Source: Chlorops oryzae (taxonomy: Eukaryota > Arthropoda > Insecta > Diptera > Chloropidae). From it: 64,000 nt of DNA. This document shows positions 50,401-64,000 of this stretch, one piece after another. The stretch covers positions 24,630,720-24,694,719 of the forward strand of contig CM035807.1 in assembly GCA_020466095.1 (NCBI GenBank), given 5' to 3'. Position 1 is the first letter of the stretch. Each line of letters opens with the position of its first letter. The notes below the pieces were generated by a model that was not told the DNA's origin, ran no database searches, and saw nothing but the letters and a program-made list of their open reading frames with translations. The position numbers were made by a program, and so were the translations under genes.

Positions 50401-51857
50401 TTTTTTTTTTTTTTCATAGAGCCCTTTTCAAAGGATGAATTTCTTCTTAGTATTTGTTAACACTAGCGGTCTAATTGAATCTTATAAAATAATATTAGGG
50501 GTATTTCCTTAATCGTATATTTTCCTCTTAGACCTCGAAAACTCGTTAACAATCAAAGCTAAAAAAAATTAATGAATTATATGAAAATATGAAAAATTTT
50601 ACACTTTTCCGCTTTTTCAATCTTTTCACTTTAACAGGAATGCCCTTATGGTAAATTTTATATTGTGGAATAACAAGTAATCAAAGATTGGTACTCGGTT
50701 CTTGGAAACCTAAATCAGTTTTTCTTCGGGTGTGGGTAGTACTTTAAAATGAAACCATTTGTAAATATAATTTGTAGCACAAAGAACACGGCTTTGAGAC
50801 ACGATTATAATATTTCATAACACTTTTAGCCTTTTCCTGTTTTTCTTTTTAAAAAATCACGAATTTTCAGAATTATTCCAAGCATTAATCTTTTCAAGGT
50901 TAGTGCTTCGGCTTCATCGTAGATACATGTATGCAAGACTACCTGTTTATACTTTAAACACCTTCAGTATTCGTCTTCTTTTCATAGAAAAAGGACAAAC
51001 AACTATGCAAATCAACAAACCAATTCGGCTTCAGTTAAAAATACATAATATTCTTAGCTTATGAATTTGGAATCCCACACTTACTTTGGCCATTTGAGAA
51101 AGGACCTCTAACCACATGATGTAAGGCTTTTCAAACAAAAAGAAAATATAATCTCAAAGGATGATGAATACTAAATTGAATGGACTGCCAAACATTTCAT
51201 TAGCACAAAAGCCTCTTATGTTTTTCATATGTTAATGAAAACGTGTTCTTTAGTTAAACAAAGCTAAAAAAGGATGTTCTCCTTTATGCGCCTATTTGGG
51301 TCATTCATTTTTTAACGCGCTCATTTTTCTTATTCATTACGTTAAACAAAAAAAAAAAAAAAAAAAGGAAGTAACGATTTCCTGTGCTGACAGCACTTCA
51401 ACCCAAAGCTCACTTTTTATAAACTGCCAAAGTTTGTTTAAAAAAAATAAACACACTCACTGAAGAAGGCTTACCTTAAAAGTGACTTGAACTTGACATT
51501 TATATATTACCCTCTTATGAGTGGAGTTGGCTCAGATACACGGGCTGGATTAAAAAATACTCTACCCCACAAACACATACACACACAAACATACATGAAA
51601 ATATAATGTAGTAGGGTTCCATGCTGCAGCCACCCTGCAGAAAATTGAACTAGTGCAGAAGTACTCTTCGACTACTCCCCAAATCAACAGTAATACTGGC
51701 TCATAAAATTCCCTGCAATACATTGAAATGTCAACTTTAACAGAGAAAATTTCCTTCGAAAATCAACACTCGCGCTTGAACCGGTCCCAAAGTAGAGACA
51801 ACGGAGCCAATTAAGTGCTTTTGATATACTAGTTACATTAATAGTAAAACGAGCGGC

Positions 51858-51940
51858 CCGGGTTATCATAGCTCAGTGGGTAGTGCGTGCGCCTTACTAT
51901 CCGAAGGCCGGGATTCAGTTCTCCGCCCAGGCAATCGCCA
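51858..51940 (+). mobile_element. tRNA-derived SINE head, forward copy
   Basis: An A-box, TAGCTCAGTGGGTAG, lies at 51870-51884. GTGCGTGCGCC then CTATCCGAAGG follows, an anticodon-arm-like hairpin with an 8-nt loop. A degenerate B-box sits in GGGATTCAGTTCTCC. The odd loop and damaged B-box argue against a working tRNA gene and for a SINE head. Confidence 0.6.
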
Positions 51941-52144
51941 ATTTTCTCTTTGTTTTGTGATTTAATAGTTAAAATTGAAATCCTTAGAGGATAAAAAAAG
52001 TAAAAATTAAAGGTTTCATAATAATTTTTGACAAATTTTGAACGCGCAGCTCTGAAACAGAACGGGCAAAGTCTTGTTTTTTCTTCTAATTTTTTTGCGA
52101 TTTTCGAATTTTTTCGCAATTTTCGAATTCTTTCACAAATTTCA

Positions 52145-52220
52145 TGTCCTTGTGGGGAATGGAACTCCAACCTTCAGATTGCTTATCGCACACACTATCT
52201 ACTATGCAACGGAGCCATCT
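52145..52220 (-). mobile_element. tRNA-derived SINE head, inverted copy
   Basis: The reverse complement reads GGCTCCGTTGCATAGTAGAT, then TAGTGTGTGCG, TCTGAAGGTTGG and AGTTCCATTCCCC. These align in order with the forward head at 51858 (TAGTGCGTGCG, TCCGAAGGCCGG, ATTCAGTTCTCC). The two heads face each other across about 200 bp of AT-rich sequence, whose two halves are not obviously alike. Confidence 0.5.
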
Positions 52221-55200
52221 GCTTTACGAGCAGCAAATATATTACATTTATATTAGAGAAAAATTGAACTGTAAACGCCTCGTTGACCATGTCACTGCTC
52301 AGTCCTTACTGCCCGTGTCTCTACTTGTTAACTAGTTCTTTTCCTGTACTCGAGGACTACTTGCTAGAGACCCAATTTATCCCAATCTTCCTACAGGGCA
52401 GGCGCCAAAATCGGTTTGTATGTGTGCCTTTGTTTTGTTTTTTTTTTTTTTTGTTTGTTTCAGACATTGCCCAAATTAAATTAAAAAGTTTTACTCTGAT
52501 GGATCCCGTAAGCTGACTTAAACTGAACTTTTTATGCTCTCTGGCCTTTCATTTAAAAAAAAAAAATATTTTTCCACATCAACTTCAGAAACATTGAAAG
52601 TTTATAAAAATTATTTTTTTTTTTAAATATTCCAACGGTGTAACAAAGTCTAGTCCTTTTTTCTTTTATCAATTTGACACGAATGAAATGAGAACAAAGA
52701 TCAACACAATTTAAAAAAGGTGCAGAAGGGTTTGAAGGAGCGTTTCAAGTGCGGCATGCAGCAATTTTCGAAACAATATATACCCCTATTATGGAGTTCA
52801 CAGAGTTTTAATTTTATCTCTTTAGCGGCGGGTTTCGTTCATGGGATAATTCTGTCAATTTTTTTATTTACTTTATATGAAAAATTAACCAAAACACTCT
52901 CCTCTCCCACTCTCATTAACCTTTTTGGGCCCCGTTAATATTTTTATTTGTTTTCTTGAATTTTTTGTGTGTTTTTTCAGACATTGTCGTTTTCTTTGTT
53001 CTTCTTTAATTTGGCTTGGCATTCGCATAGCTGTGGCTGAAACATTCTCTTATTTAGTCGTTGTCATTTTCAGGTATTTTCCTAAAAATCACTTCAACTG
53101 CGTGTCATTTTAAAATTGCAATCGAGCAGCTTCACCACAATTCAGCACAATTTCTTTCCCAAAATGAGTTTTCAGCTGAAAATTTCATTTTGTCAGATTA
53201 TCTGAGGCATAATTGATAGCACTCTGAACGTCATGGCTAAAAAAATTTCGTTTTTGTTTTTACAACATATATAAGGCACAAGGACCTCTACTCTTTAAAA
53301 AAATATCCTTATTATATTCCATAAACGAACTGCAAATGAATGAGAGGTTTTTCTTAAGTCAAAACAACAACGGAAAACAACCAAATTCATCTCCGTTACA
53401 TGTATAAAAATTTTGTATAGATCTCAACGAATTAGCTAGCTAATAGCTTAAGGATTTGCATAATTTTAAATGTAGGAACTCCTGCAAAAGGAAAGAACAT
53501 AAATAAAAAGGCAATTTGTAAGTGTAGGTATACATATTTGTGGCCGCCGACTGACCAAAACGTGTTAAGAATTAATTGAGAAATTATTTTCAATAAATTT
53601 TTGGGTTTCCAAGTGACTGAAACACAAAACCACAAGGTCAAAGTGTTCTCCAAATCGGTTGAATGAAAAAAAAAACTTTCTCGAATATGAAACTAAAGTT
53701 AAGAAAAATCATTCTAATAAATATAAAAAAAAAAAAACTTTAATAAAATCTTAGCTTAAAATAAGTCACAGAAATATGCAGAATAAAGAAATTGGAAAGT
53801 CCAAAAGTAGAAGCTAATGAAAATCAATGTCATGGAAATCAAAAGGACGAAATCGAAGGCAGCAACAAAGTGAATCATTTAACGTGTTTGTAAAAATTGT
53901 ATATAGGCGCTGAGAAATACGAAATATCGAAAATCGCAAGCACTCTCTCTTTAACTAATTTTAAGCGGAAGTCTTCCACTATTATTACATTCAACTGTGT
54001 ATATGTGTTGCATTAAAATTAACTCTAAGTAATCCTGCGGGTTCTTTGTGTATTGTGTATACGTGGATCATTCTAAAGAAGATAAATTTAAATGTAAATT
54101 TGTTGTGTAATCTATTTGAATTGTTTAGTTTTTGTTTTCTTCTCACTTGAAACGATTCTCTGCACTAAGAGTAAGTAGCGTAAAATGTTCGCAATTTTTA
54201 ATAAGAATTACGATGAGGAAAATTTTTGAAAAAAGAAAACATATTTTAATCAAATGAAAAAAAAAAAAAGAAAAGTATTAATAGCAAATAAAAATAGGTG
54301 TTAAAAGTATTTTAGGATTGAAAATACTAAAATATCGTAACCGTAAGTGTGAAGAACATTGAAGGAAGCAATAAGGAGCAAAATAAATAGCAATTTTACA
54401 GCTTCCTTGAAAGAATGGTTTCGAAATGCTGCAGCTTTCTTTTTCTTTTTCCATCATATTTGACGCGAAATTTTAGTTTTTCGTAAAATAACAAATTTGC
54501 AAAGCATACTTCGTGGAGTAAAGGACTTTAATTCTCTTTCTCTCTCTCTAGCTCGCTCTCTCACTAAACGAATTTCGCAATAGATACATAGGTAACCAGC
54601 GGCGCAAGTGCATATTACGGAATGGAATACGTCTAAAATACTTAGCAGTCAGTATGCCAGAATGAATCGATTACAAACCTGAATTTCATAATCATGGCCA
54701 CATTGTAATCAGAGCCCTTAACGAAGGAATTTACTTGTAAACAAAAAAGTATTCCACTGCCAAATGCTTGTCGTTCGTTTAATTCATTCATAGTTTTAAA
54801 AACCACCTAAATACAGCCCTGAATACTATAGCTGCGAAGGTAATCTATTACATGTTTGCTTGGTAATACACTTCGTGGGCGCAATCCATTAAGCAGTGCG
54901 CCCCTGGGCATGAAAGCAAAGTTTTTTATAAATTTCACTTGGTTCTTCTTTTCTCTTTTTGCTGTCATTTTCCTTTGCTTTGAACCGAATTTATTTATTA
55001 AAGCCAAAAAGCCAAAAAGCTTTAAATCTCAAAGCTCTTAAGAGCATTCGATTATAAATATTGCTTAAGCTTAGCCTTGAAAATGTGTTAAGACCGATCT
55101 TTCCATTATTCTTCTTAGAAGTTCGATATATTAATGATACTATGATCATCAATTTCAGTCCAAATACATCAAAAGCATAATTGATTTGATTTCTTTTACC

Positions 55201-57224
55201 ATAGTTCTGTTAATAATAATAAACGCTTTTTTTAACTCTTGATTTAGTGAAACGATTAATTGAAATTCAGTAGGGATATATATATAAATATTTGTTTTTC
55301 TTAAATAAACAACGAAGCTTAAGGTGCTAGACTTATTTATTCCTTCTTTCATAGATCTCCTTTTTTTTCAAACGCAGCTAAAGGTTTCTCAATGATCTAA
55401 CAAACGGAAGAACAAATCAACAAAACTATTACTAAAAATTGATGAAAAAAATATTACATTAGATTAAAATAATTAGGTATAAACGAAATTTGAGACGGTG
55501 ACTAGAGAATTGATAAAACGATAAAACTGAGCCCCTTTATCGTTGTTGCTTGGTAAAACAGTCACTGAGGTACAATGTGATTTCTTGATTTTTTAGTCCA
55601 CTAATAAAAGACAATTCGAGGACTATCAAATTGATAGAATCACTGCAAGTACAATGGAAAGTTCAAACATTTAGTCTAGTCTAAGTAAAATTTAATAAAA
55701 AATCTTAATAATAAAAAAATAAACATTTTCGATTAGCTTCTGGGAGATGCTGTATAATAAATATTAAAAAAAAAAATGATCCTTGTCAGTTAACAAAGAA
55801 AACTTATTCTCTAATATAAATTTCATAAATGTGAATTGTACATACGTAGCTACTTAAATTTATAATATTTAATAGTTGATTGAAACTAAAACTCAAGCTA
55901 AAACTCTCAACTGACCCTGTACATTGAGCATATGCCACAAAAAAAGCCACCAAAGAATTGATTTTTCGTAATTAGCGTTGTAGCAGAAAAAAAAAACTAA
56001 AAAAAGACCATGGATCATATTTAAATGAAATGGAACAGAGTAATGTAATCAATAAATATATATGTGTATTTTACGATCTTATAATCTTATAATTTTTACC
56101 TTATGTTAGTAACTTTCAAACATTAAAAACATGTTCGAAGCCCAGACTTCACAATCAAAGTCAAACATCATCAACACATTGAAAAGTAGACGAAATGCCA
56201 ATGTAATTCCTATTAAAAAGAAAATTCATACATAAGTATATGTATAAATAATTTTTTAAAAAATAAATTAATAAAATAAAATAGCATGAAATTTGTTGTT
56301 TTCATTAATTTTCCTGTATAAGAAAATTAATTTAAAAAAAAAAAAAATTAATTGTTATTAAGAAGAAGAAATAAGCAACCATGTTTTCCTATGAATTTTT
56401 TTATTAGCTAAATTTATGTAGATTATCAATTAGTTAAATGCATAATTGTTAGTTAAATGTCCACCAAAACGGACAATAAAAAAAATTATAAATTTTTTAT
56501 TTAAAATTGAAAATACAAAAAAAAAAAAAGAATCTTGAAGTGAATTAGAAACTATTCTTATCTTAACTGAGCTAAGAAAAAGAAAAACCAAAAATAAATA
56601 ATTAAACAATTTCAGTAAAAATTCAATGTAAGTCAGTCTTTGAAAAATTCGTTTCAAAACAAATTCATTAATCAAAACTGAGAAAAGAGAAAAACAAATC
56701 AAATAAAAATTAAATTAAATTAATATCTTAAAATTATTGTGTTTTTGTTTTCCACAGAAATTGAAAGTAAATACAGCGAAATCTCTGCTTGCGCACAGCT
56801 CCCATTAGCGGCCATCTCCTCCAAAGCTGGCGAATTTCCAAGACACCAGTCTTTTTAAATGGTTTTCATACAAACGCGGGCACTCGATTTCGAAATTTTT
56901 AAATATCTAGTAAAACCAATCTCCCACAAGCGAAAACAAAACTAAATTCAAAAAAAAAAGGCAACGGCATTGAATCTTATAAGTTATAACCTGTTTGAAG
57001 GATTTCGCACAAAACGTCTTTGTGCCTTTTGAGCATTTAAACAATTCAGATTTAAGGATGAACAGCTCTATTCTAAAGGAATATTCCATGTTTTTCCTAG
57101 AGATTTTTCTCCGTACAAAAATTAACTTTAAAAACTTAATATTAAGTTTGATCAAAAAGTTTAAAGTTAATATGTTATTAATTTTTTATCAAACTTCATT
57201 TTATTTTTTTTATTGAACGCAATA
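52221..57224. other. AT-rich region between SINE heads and satellite
   Basis: Many A and T runs and no recognised gene. The CTCTCTCTCT patch at about 54537-54565 is a short pyrimidine repeat. The possible pogo-like fragment at 56756 is listed separately. Confidence 0.5.
56756..56900. repeat. Possible pogo/Tigger-like terminal fragment
   Basis: ACAGCGAAATCTCTGCTTGC, then AGCTCCCATTAGCGGCCATC, has the shape of pogo-type ends (CAGyrrAAyCTCTG, AGCGGCC). It resembles in wording, not in full sequence, the segment at 28419-28605. No inverted partner was found. Confidence 0.25.
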
Positions 57225-57345
57225 TCGCAATGTCAAAACGTTGCGCGCAATATTTCACGAAAATTTTCACGAAATATTGCCCGCAATATCGAACCGTTAC
57301 GCACAATATTTTACAAAATTTTAATTTCAAGTAGTTTCTGAAATA
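57225..57345. repeat. Palindrome cluster and diverged edge at the left boundary of the satellite
   Basis: GCGCAATATTTCACGAAAAT and TTTTCACGAAATATTGCCCGC form an interrupted inverted repeat, followed by another GCAATATCG...GCACAATATTTTAC pair. At about 57325-57345, AGTAGTTTCTGAAATAT matches the monomer segment AGTAGTTTCCGAGATAT, suggesting a degraded monomer piece next to the first full copy. Confidence 0.6.
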
Positions 57346-57357
57346 TCACCATAAGTA

Positions 57358-60300
57358 AGTAAGTATGCTTTCTTTTGAGCGTCCAGCACACTTTGCAATG
57401 AATAAAATTTTAATATTTCCACGGGTAAGGAAAATTCAAAAAGTGCTTCAAATAGAGGGAAAGCGTGGAATTTTCCAGGATTTTTCTCGACAGGAATTTT
57501 CTTTAGGACCTAAGAAACCATTTAAGAAAAAAAAATTCTCAAAAACCCTGCAGGAAATGTCATTTTGAGACAGTTAAACCCGAAAAAGAAACTTTATTCA
57601 AAAACATATAACGGCTTTATTTTCCCGCCAAAATGAAAATTCCAAAAAAACTTCAAAAAATAACAAAAAAACCAAAATTTTCAAAACCTCAAAATTCCCA
57701 GTAGTTTCCGAGATATAAGCATTTGAAGTTTTGGCATCCACCTTCTGTTTTTCCTGTTCGCCTGGTGAATCAGACGAATTTTTGCACTGAAAACCAAATT
57801 TCTCGGGCATCATTTTTTCTCGAAGGCTAGAATTTTTTTTCGAGAACTTCGTCGGTAAGTATGCTTTCTTTTGAGCGTCCAGCACACTTTGCAATGAATA
57901 AAATTTTAATATTTCCACGGGTAAGGAAAATTCAAAAAGTGCTTCAAATAGAGGGAAAGCGTGGAATTTTCCAGGATTTTTCTCGACAGGAATTTTCTTT
58001 AGGACCTAAGAAACCATTTAAGAAAAAAAATTCTCAAAAACCCTGCAGGAAATGTCATTTTGAGACAGTTAAACCCGAAAAAGAAACTTTATTCAAAAAC
58101 ATATAACGGCTTTATTTTCCCGCCAAAATGAAAATGCCAAAAAAAACTTCAAAAAATAACAAAAAAAACCAAAATTTTCAAAACCTCAAAATTCCCAGTA
58201 GTTTCCGAGATATAAGCATTTGAAATTTTGGCATCCACCTTCTGTTTTTCCTGTTCGCCTGGTGAATCAGACGAATTTTTGCACTGAAAACCAAATTTCT
58301 CGGGCATCATTTTTTCTCGAAGGCTAGAATTTTTTTTCGAGAACTTCGTCGGTAAGTATGCTTTCTTTTGAGCGTCCAGCACACTTTGCAATGAATAAAA
58401 TTTTAATATTTCCACGGGTAAAGAAAATTCAAAAAGTGCTTCAAATAGAGGGAAAGCGTGGAATTTTCCAGGATTTTTCTCGACAGGAATTTTCTTTAGG
58501 ACCTAAGAAACCATTTAAGAAAAAAAAATTCTCAAAAACCCTGCAGGAAATGTCATTTTGAGACAGTTAAACCCGAAAAAGAAACTTTATTCAAAAACAT
58601 ATAACGGCTTTATTTTCCCGCCAAAATGAAAATTCCAAAAAAACTTCAAAAAATAACAAAAAAACCAAAATTTTCAAAACCTCAAAATTCCCAGTAGTTT
58701 CCGAGATATAAGCATTTGAAGTTTTGGCATCCACCTTCTGTTTTTCCTGTTCGCCTGGTGAATCAGACGAATTTTTGCACTGAAAACCAAATTTCTCGGG
58801 CATCATTTTTTCTCGAAGGCTAGAATTTTTTTTCGAGAACTTCGTCGGTAAGTATGCTTTCTTTTGAGCGTCCAGCACACTTTGCAATGAATAAAATTTT
58901 AATATTTCCACGGGTAAAAAAAATTCAAAAAGTGCTTCAAATAGAGGGAAAGCGTGGAATTTTCCAGGATTTTTCTCGACAGGAATTTTCTTTAGGACCT
59001 AAGAAACCATTTACAGAAAAAAAAATTCTCAAAAACCCTGCAGGAAATGTCATTTTGAGACAGTTAAACCCGAAAAAGAAACTTTATTCAAAAACATATA
59101 ACGGCTTTATTTTCCCGCCAAAATGAAAATTCCAAAAAAACTTCAAAAAATAACAAAAAAACCAAAATTTTCAAAACCTCAAAATTCCCAGTAGTTTCCG
59201 AGATATAAGCATTTGAAATTTTGGCATCCACCTTCTGTTTTTCCTGTTCGCCTGGTGAATCAGACGAATTTTTGCACTGAAAACCAAATTTCTCGGGCAT
59301 CATTTTTTCTCGAAGGCTAGAATTTTTTTTCGAGAACTTCGTCGGTAAGTATGCTTTCTTTTGAGCGTCCAGCACACTTTGCAATGAATAAAATTTTAAT
59401 ATTTCCACGGGTAAGGAAAATTCAAAAAGTGCTTCAAATAGAGGGAAAGCGTGGAATTTTCCAGGATTTTTCTCGACAGGAATTTTCTTTAGGACCTAAG
59501 AAACCATTTAAGAAAAAAAATTCTCAAAAACCCTGCAGGAAATGTCATTTTGAGACAGTTAAACCCGAAAAAGAAACTTTATTCAAAAACATATAACGGC
59601 TTTATTTTCCCGCCAAAATGAAAATTCCAAAAAAACTTCAAAAAATAACAAAAAAACCAAAATTTTCAAAACCTCAAAATTCCCAGTAGTTTCCGAGATA
59701 TAAGCATTTGAAATTTTGGCATCCACCTTCTGTTTTTCCTGTTCGCCTGGTGAATCAGACGAATTTTTGCACTGAAAACCAAATTTCTCGGGCATCATTT
59801 TTTCTCGAAGGCTAGAATTTTTTTTCGAGAACTTCGTCGGTAAGTATGCTTTCTTTTGAGCGTCCAGCACACTTTGCAATGAATAAAATTTTAATATTTC
59901 CACGGGTAAGGAAAATTCAAAAAGTGCTTCAAATAGAGGGAAAGCGTGGAATTTTCCAGGATTTTTCTCGACAGGAATTTTCTTTAGGACCTAAGAAACC
60001 ATTTAAGAAAAAAAAATTCTCAAAAACCCTGCAGGAAATGTCATTTTGAGACAGTTAAACCCGAAAAAGAAACTTTATTCAAAAACATATAACGGCTTTA
60101 TTTTCCCGCCAAAATGAAAATTCCAAAAAAATTTCAAAAAATAACAAAAAAACCAAAATTTTCAAAACCTCAAAATTCCCAGTAGTTTCCGAGATATAAG
60201 CATTTGAAATTTTTGCATCCACCTTCTGTTTTTCCTGTTCGCCTGGTGAATCAGACGAATTTTTGCACTGAAAACCAAATTTCTCGGGCATCATTTTTTC

Positions 60301-61858
60301 TCGAAGGCTAGAATTTTTTTTCGAGAACTTCGTCGGTAAGTATGCTTTCTTTTGAGCGTCCAGCACACTTTGCAATGAATAAAATTTTAATATTTCCACG
60401 GGTAAGGAAAATTCAAAAAGTGCTTCAAATAGAGGGAAAGCGTGGAATTTTCCAGGATTTTTCTCGACAGGAATTTTCTTTAGGACCTAAGAAACCATTT
60501 AAGAAAAAAAAATTCTCAAAAACCCTGCAGGAAATGTCATTTTGAGACAGTTAAACCCGAAAAAGAAACTTTATTCAAAAACATATAACGGCTTTATTTT
60601 CCCGCCAAAATGAAAATTCCAAAAAAACTTCAAAAAATAACAAAAAAACCAAAATTTTCAAAACCTCAAAATTCCCAGTAGTTTCCGAGATATAAGCATT
60701 TGAAAGTTTTGGCATCCACCTTCTGTTTTTCCTGTTCGCCTGGTGAATCAGACGAATTTTTGCACTGAAAACCAAATTTCTCGGGCATCATTTTTTCTCG
60801 AAGGCTAGAATTTTTTTTCGAGAACTTCGTCGGTAAGTATGCTTTCTTTTGAGCGTCCAGCACACTTTGCAATGAATAAAATTTTAATATTTCCACGGGT
60901 AAGGAAAATTCAAAAAGTGCTTCAAATAGAGGGAAAGCGTGGAATTTTCCAGGATTTTTCTCGACAGGAATTTTCTTTAGGACCTAAGAAACCATTTAAG
61001 AAAAAAAAATTCTCAAAAACCCTGCAGGAAAATGTCATTTTGAGACAGTTAAACCCGAAAAAGAAACTTTATTCAAAAACATATAACGGCTTTATTTTCC
61101 CGCCAAAATGAAAATTCCAAAAAAACTTCAAAAAATAACAAAAAAAACCAAAATTTTCAAAACCTCAAAATTCCCAGTAGTTTCCGAGATATAAGCATTT
61201 GAAATTTTGCATCCACCTTCTGTTTTTCCTGTTCGCCTGGTGAATCAGACGAATTTTTGCACTGAAAACCAAATTTCTCGGGCATCATTTTTTCTCGAAG
61301 GCTAGAATTTTTTTTCGAGAACTTCGTCGGTAAGTATGCTTTCTTTTGAGCGTCCAGCACACTTTGCAATGAATAAAATTTTAATATTTCCACGGGTAAA
61401 AAAAATTCAAAAAGTGCTTCAAATAGAGGGAAAGCGTGGAATTTTCCAGGATTTTTCTCGACAGGAATTTTCTTTAGGACCTAAGAAACCATTTAAGAAA
61501 AAATAATTCTCAAAAACCCTGCAGGAAATGTCATTTTGAGACAGTTAAACCCGAAAAAGAAACTTTATTCAAAAACATATAACGGCTTTATTTTCCCGCC
61601 AAAATGAAAATTCCAAAAAAACTTCAAAAAATAACAAAAAAACCAAAATTTTCAAAACCTCAAAATTCCCAGTAGTTTCCGAGATATAAGCATTTGAAAT
61701 TTTGGCATCCACCTTCTGTTTTTCCTGTTCGCCTGGTGAATCAGACGAATTTTTGCACTGAAAACCAAATTTCTCGGGCATCATTTTTTCTCGAAGGCTA
61801 GAATTTTTTTTCGAGAACTTCGTCGGTAAGTATGCTTTCTTTTGAGCGTCCAGCACAC
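57358..61858. repeat. Satellite array: nine full ~496-bp monomers plus a partial tenth
   Basis: Using ATGCTTTCTTTTGAGCGTCC as anchor, copies start at 57365, 57861, 58358, 58854, 59351, 59846, 60342, 60839, 61336 and 61832 (spacing 495-497 bp). Copies differ only by scattered single changes and one-base differences in A runs, so the array is highly homogenised. The tenth copy stops abruptly at GTCCAGCACAC (61858). Each monomer has short open frames on both strands (67-90 codons on +, up to 106 on -). They repeat only because the monomer repeats and show no domain or codon bias, so they are not annotated as genes. Confidence 0.98.
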
Positions 61859-63325
<1,467 letters not shown>

Positions 63326-64000
63326 AATTATTTAAAATTGGCAAAAAAAATTTTTTTTGATTTTTTTTAAAATATTAATAAATTTTATAAAAAAAATAAA
63401 AATTCTTAAAAAAATTTTCAAATCTTTATTAATTTGGCAAATAGACGCTATTGCATTTAAAATTGGCAAAAAAAAATTTTTTTGTTTTTTTTAACAAGGG
63501 TATTATACGTCCAAATTTTTTCGATAAAAAACCCAATACCCCAAAATGTTTAAAACGCATCAATTTTGCAAATCTTTATTAATTCTAAGGCAAATAGACG
63601 CTATTGCATTTAAAATTGGCAAAAAAAAATTTTTTTGATTTTTTTTAACAAGGGTATTAACGTCCAAATTTTTCGATAAAAAACCCAATACCCCAAAATG
63701 TCTTAAAACGCATCAATTTTGCAAATCTTTATTAATTCTAAGGCAAATAGACGCTATTGCATTTAAAATTGGCAAAAAAAAAAATTTTTTTGGATTTTTT
63801 TTAACAAGGGTATTATACCCAAATTTTTCGATAAAAAACCCAATACCCCAAAATGTCTTAAAACGCATCAATTTTGCAAATCTTTATTAATTCTAAGGCA
63901 AATAGACCTATTGCATTTAAAATTGGCAAAAAAAAAATTTTTTTGATTTTTTTTAACAAGGGTATTATACGTCCAAATTTTCCGATAAAAAACCCAATAC
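63326..64000. repeat. ~154-bp tandem repeat running off the window
   Basis: The landmark ACAAGGGTATT recurs at 63494, 63648, 63804 and 63956 (spacing 154, 156, 152). The monomer includes GATAAAAAACCCAATACCCC, AAAACGCATCAATTTTGC and AAATAGACGCTATTGC. The copy at 63326-63490 is intermediate: part of its G/C bases are missing. The unit is unlike the 496-bp satellite and I do not recognise it. Confidence 0.95.

Larger units (their letters stand above)
38298..51857. other. Long AT-rich region downstream of the receptor gene
   Basis: Frames of 60-146 codons occur (for example 49355-49795), but none shows a domain, and those examined are low-complexity or TATACA-rich. Simple repeats include GAACT x4 (about 43268), T runs (46338, 46810) and TATATACATA stretches (49370-49440). 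Nothing else can be supported. Confidence 0.5.

Noticed and set aside
57365..61856. Repeated 67-106-codon frames as a tandem gene family
   Set aside because: The same frames occur in each satellite monomer on both strands, break with one-base changes in A runs, and show no domain.

Overview
The window looks like insect nuclear DNA, most likely a higher dipteran and possibly a tephritid-type fruit fly. It is strongly AT-rich, with long introns, scattered MITEs, Tc1-like and tRNA-derived SINE-like elements, and long satellite arrays. The species guess rests on general character, not on a diagnostic sequence. Only one host gene is convincing.

Layout. From 1 to about 33.79 kb no host exon is recognised. 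This stretch holds a MITE-like element with another MITE nested in it (about 1.07-2.40 kb) and two copies of one hAT-type MITE with 8-bp target duplications (4707-4973 and 7501-7762). It also holds several other short inverted-repeat elements, a remnant of a non-LTR retrotransposon tail (about 15.1 kb), a SINE-like fragment (19.1-19.3 kb) and a GA microsatellite (22.55 kb). A diverged direct duplication of about 1.4-1.7 kb lies at 22.86-26.39 kb. A very large polypurine tract follows (28.8-29.6 kb), then a complete but frameshifted Tc1-like transposon (31262-32912).

The gene. On the + strand, 33791-33949 and 36884-38125 are the last two coding exons of a rhodopsin-family biogenic-amine receptor, best read as an alpha2-adrenergic-like octopamine receptor (Octalpha2R type). 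The first exon encodes TM5. The second encodes a very long low-complexity third intracellular loop, TM6, TM7 and the short C-terminus. The TM1-TM4 exons were not found and probably lie left of the window. If so, most of the first 33.8 kb is a transposon-filled intron.

From 38.1 to 57.3 kb the DNA is AT-rich and non-coding as far as can be seen, apart from a pair of inverted SINE-like tRNA heads at 51.86-52.22 kb and simple repeats.

From 57.36 kb to the end the window is satellite. There are nine full, nearly identical copies of a ~496-bp monomer (57358-61858), then an (AAAATT)n stretch, a 296-nt perfect T run, more A/T-only sequence, and finally a ~154-bp tandem repeat running off the right edge. 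The A/T-only copies between about 62.76 and 63.33 kb match the ~154-bp monomer with its G and C bases deleted. This looks like a consensus failure at the junction of two arrays and is the most striking oddity here.

No CRISPR, operon or other prokaryotic system is present, and I found no clear new biological system.
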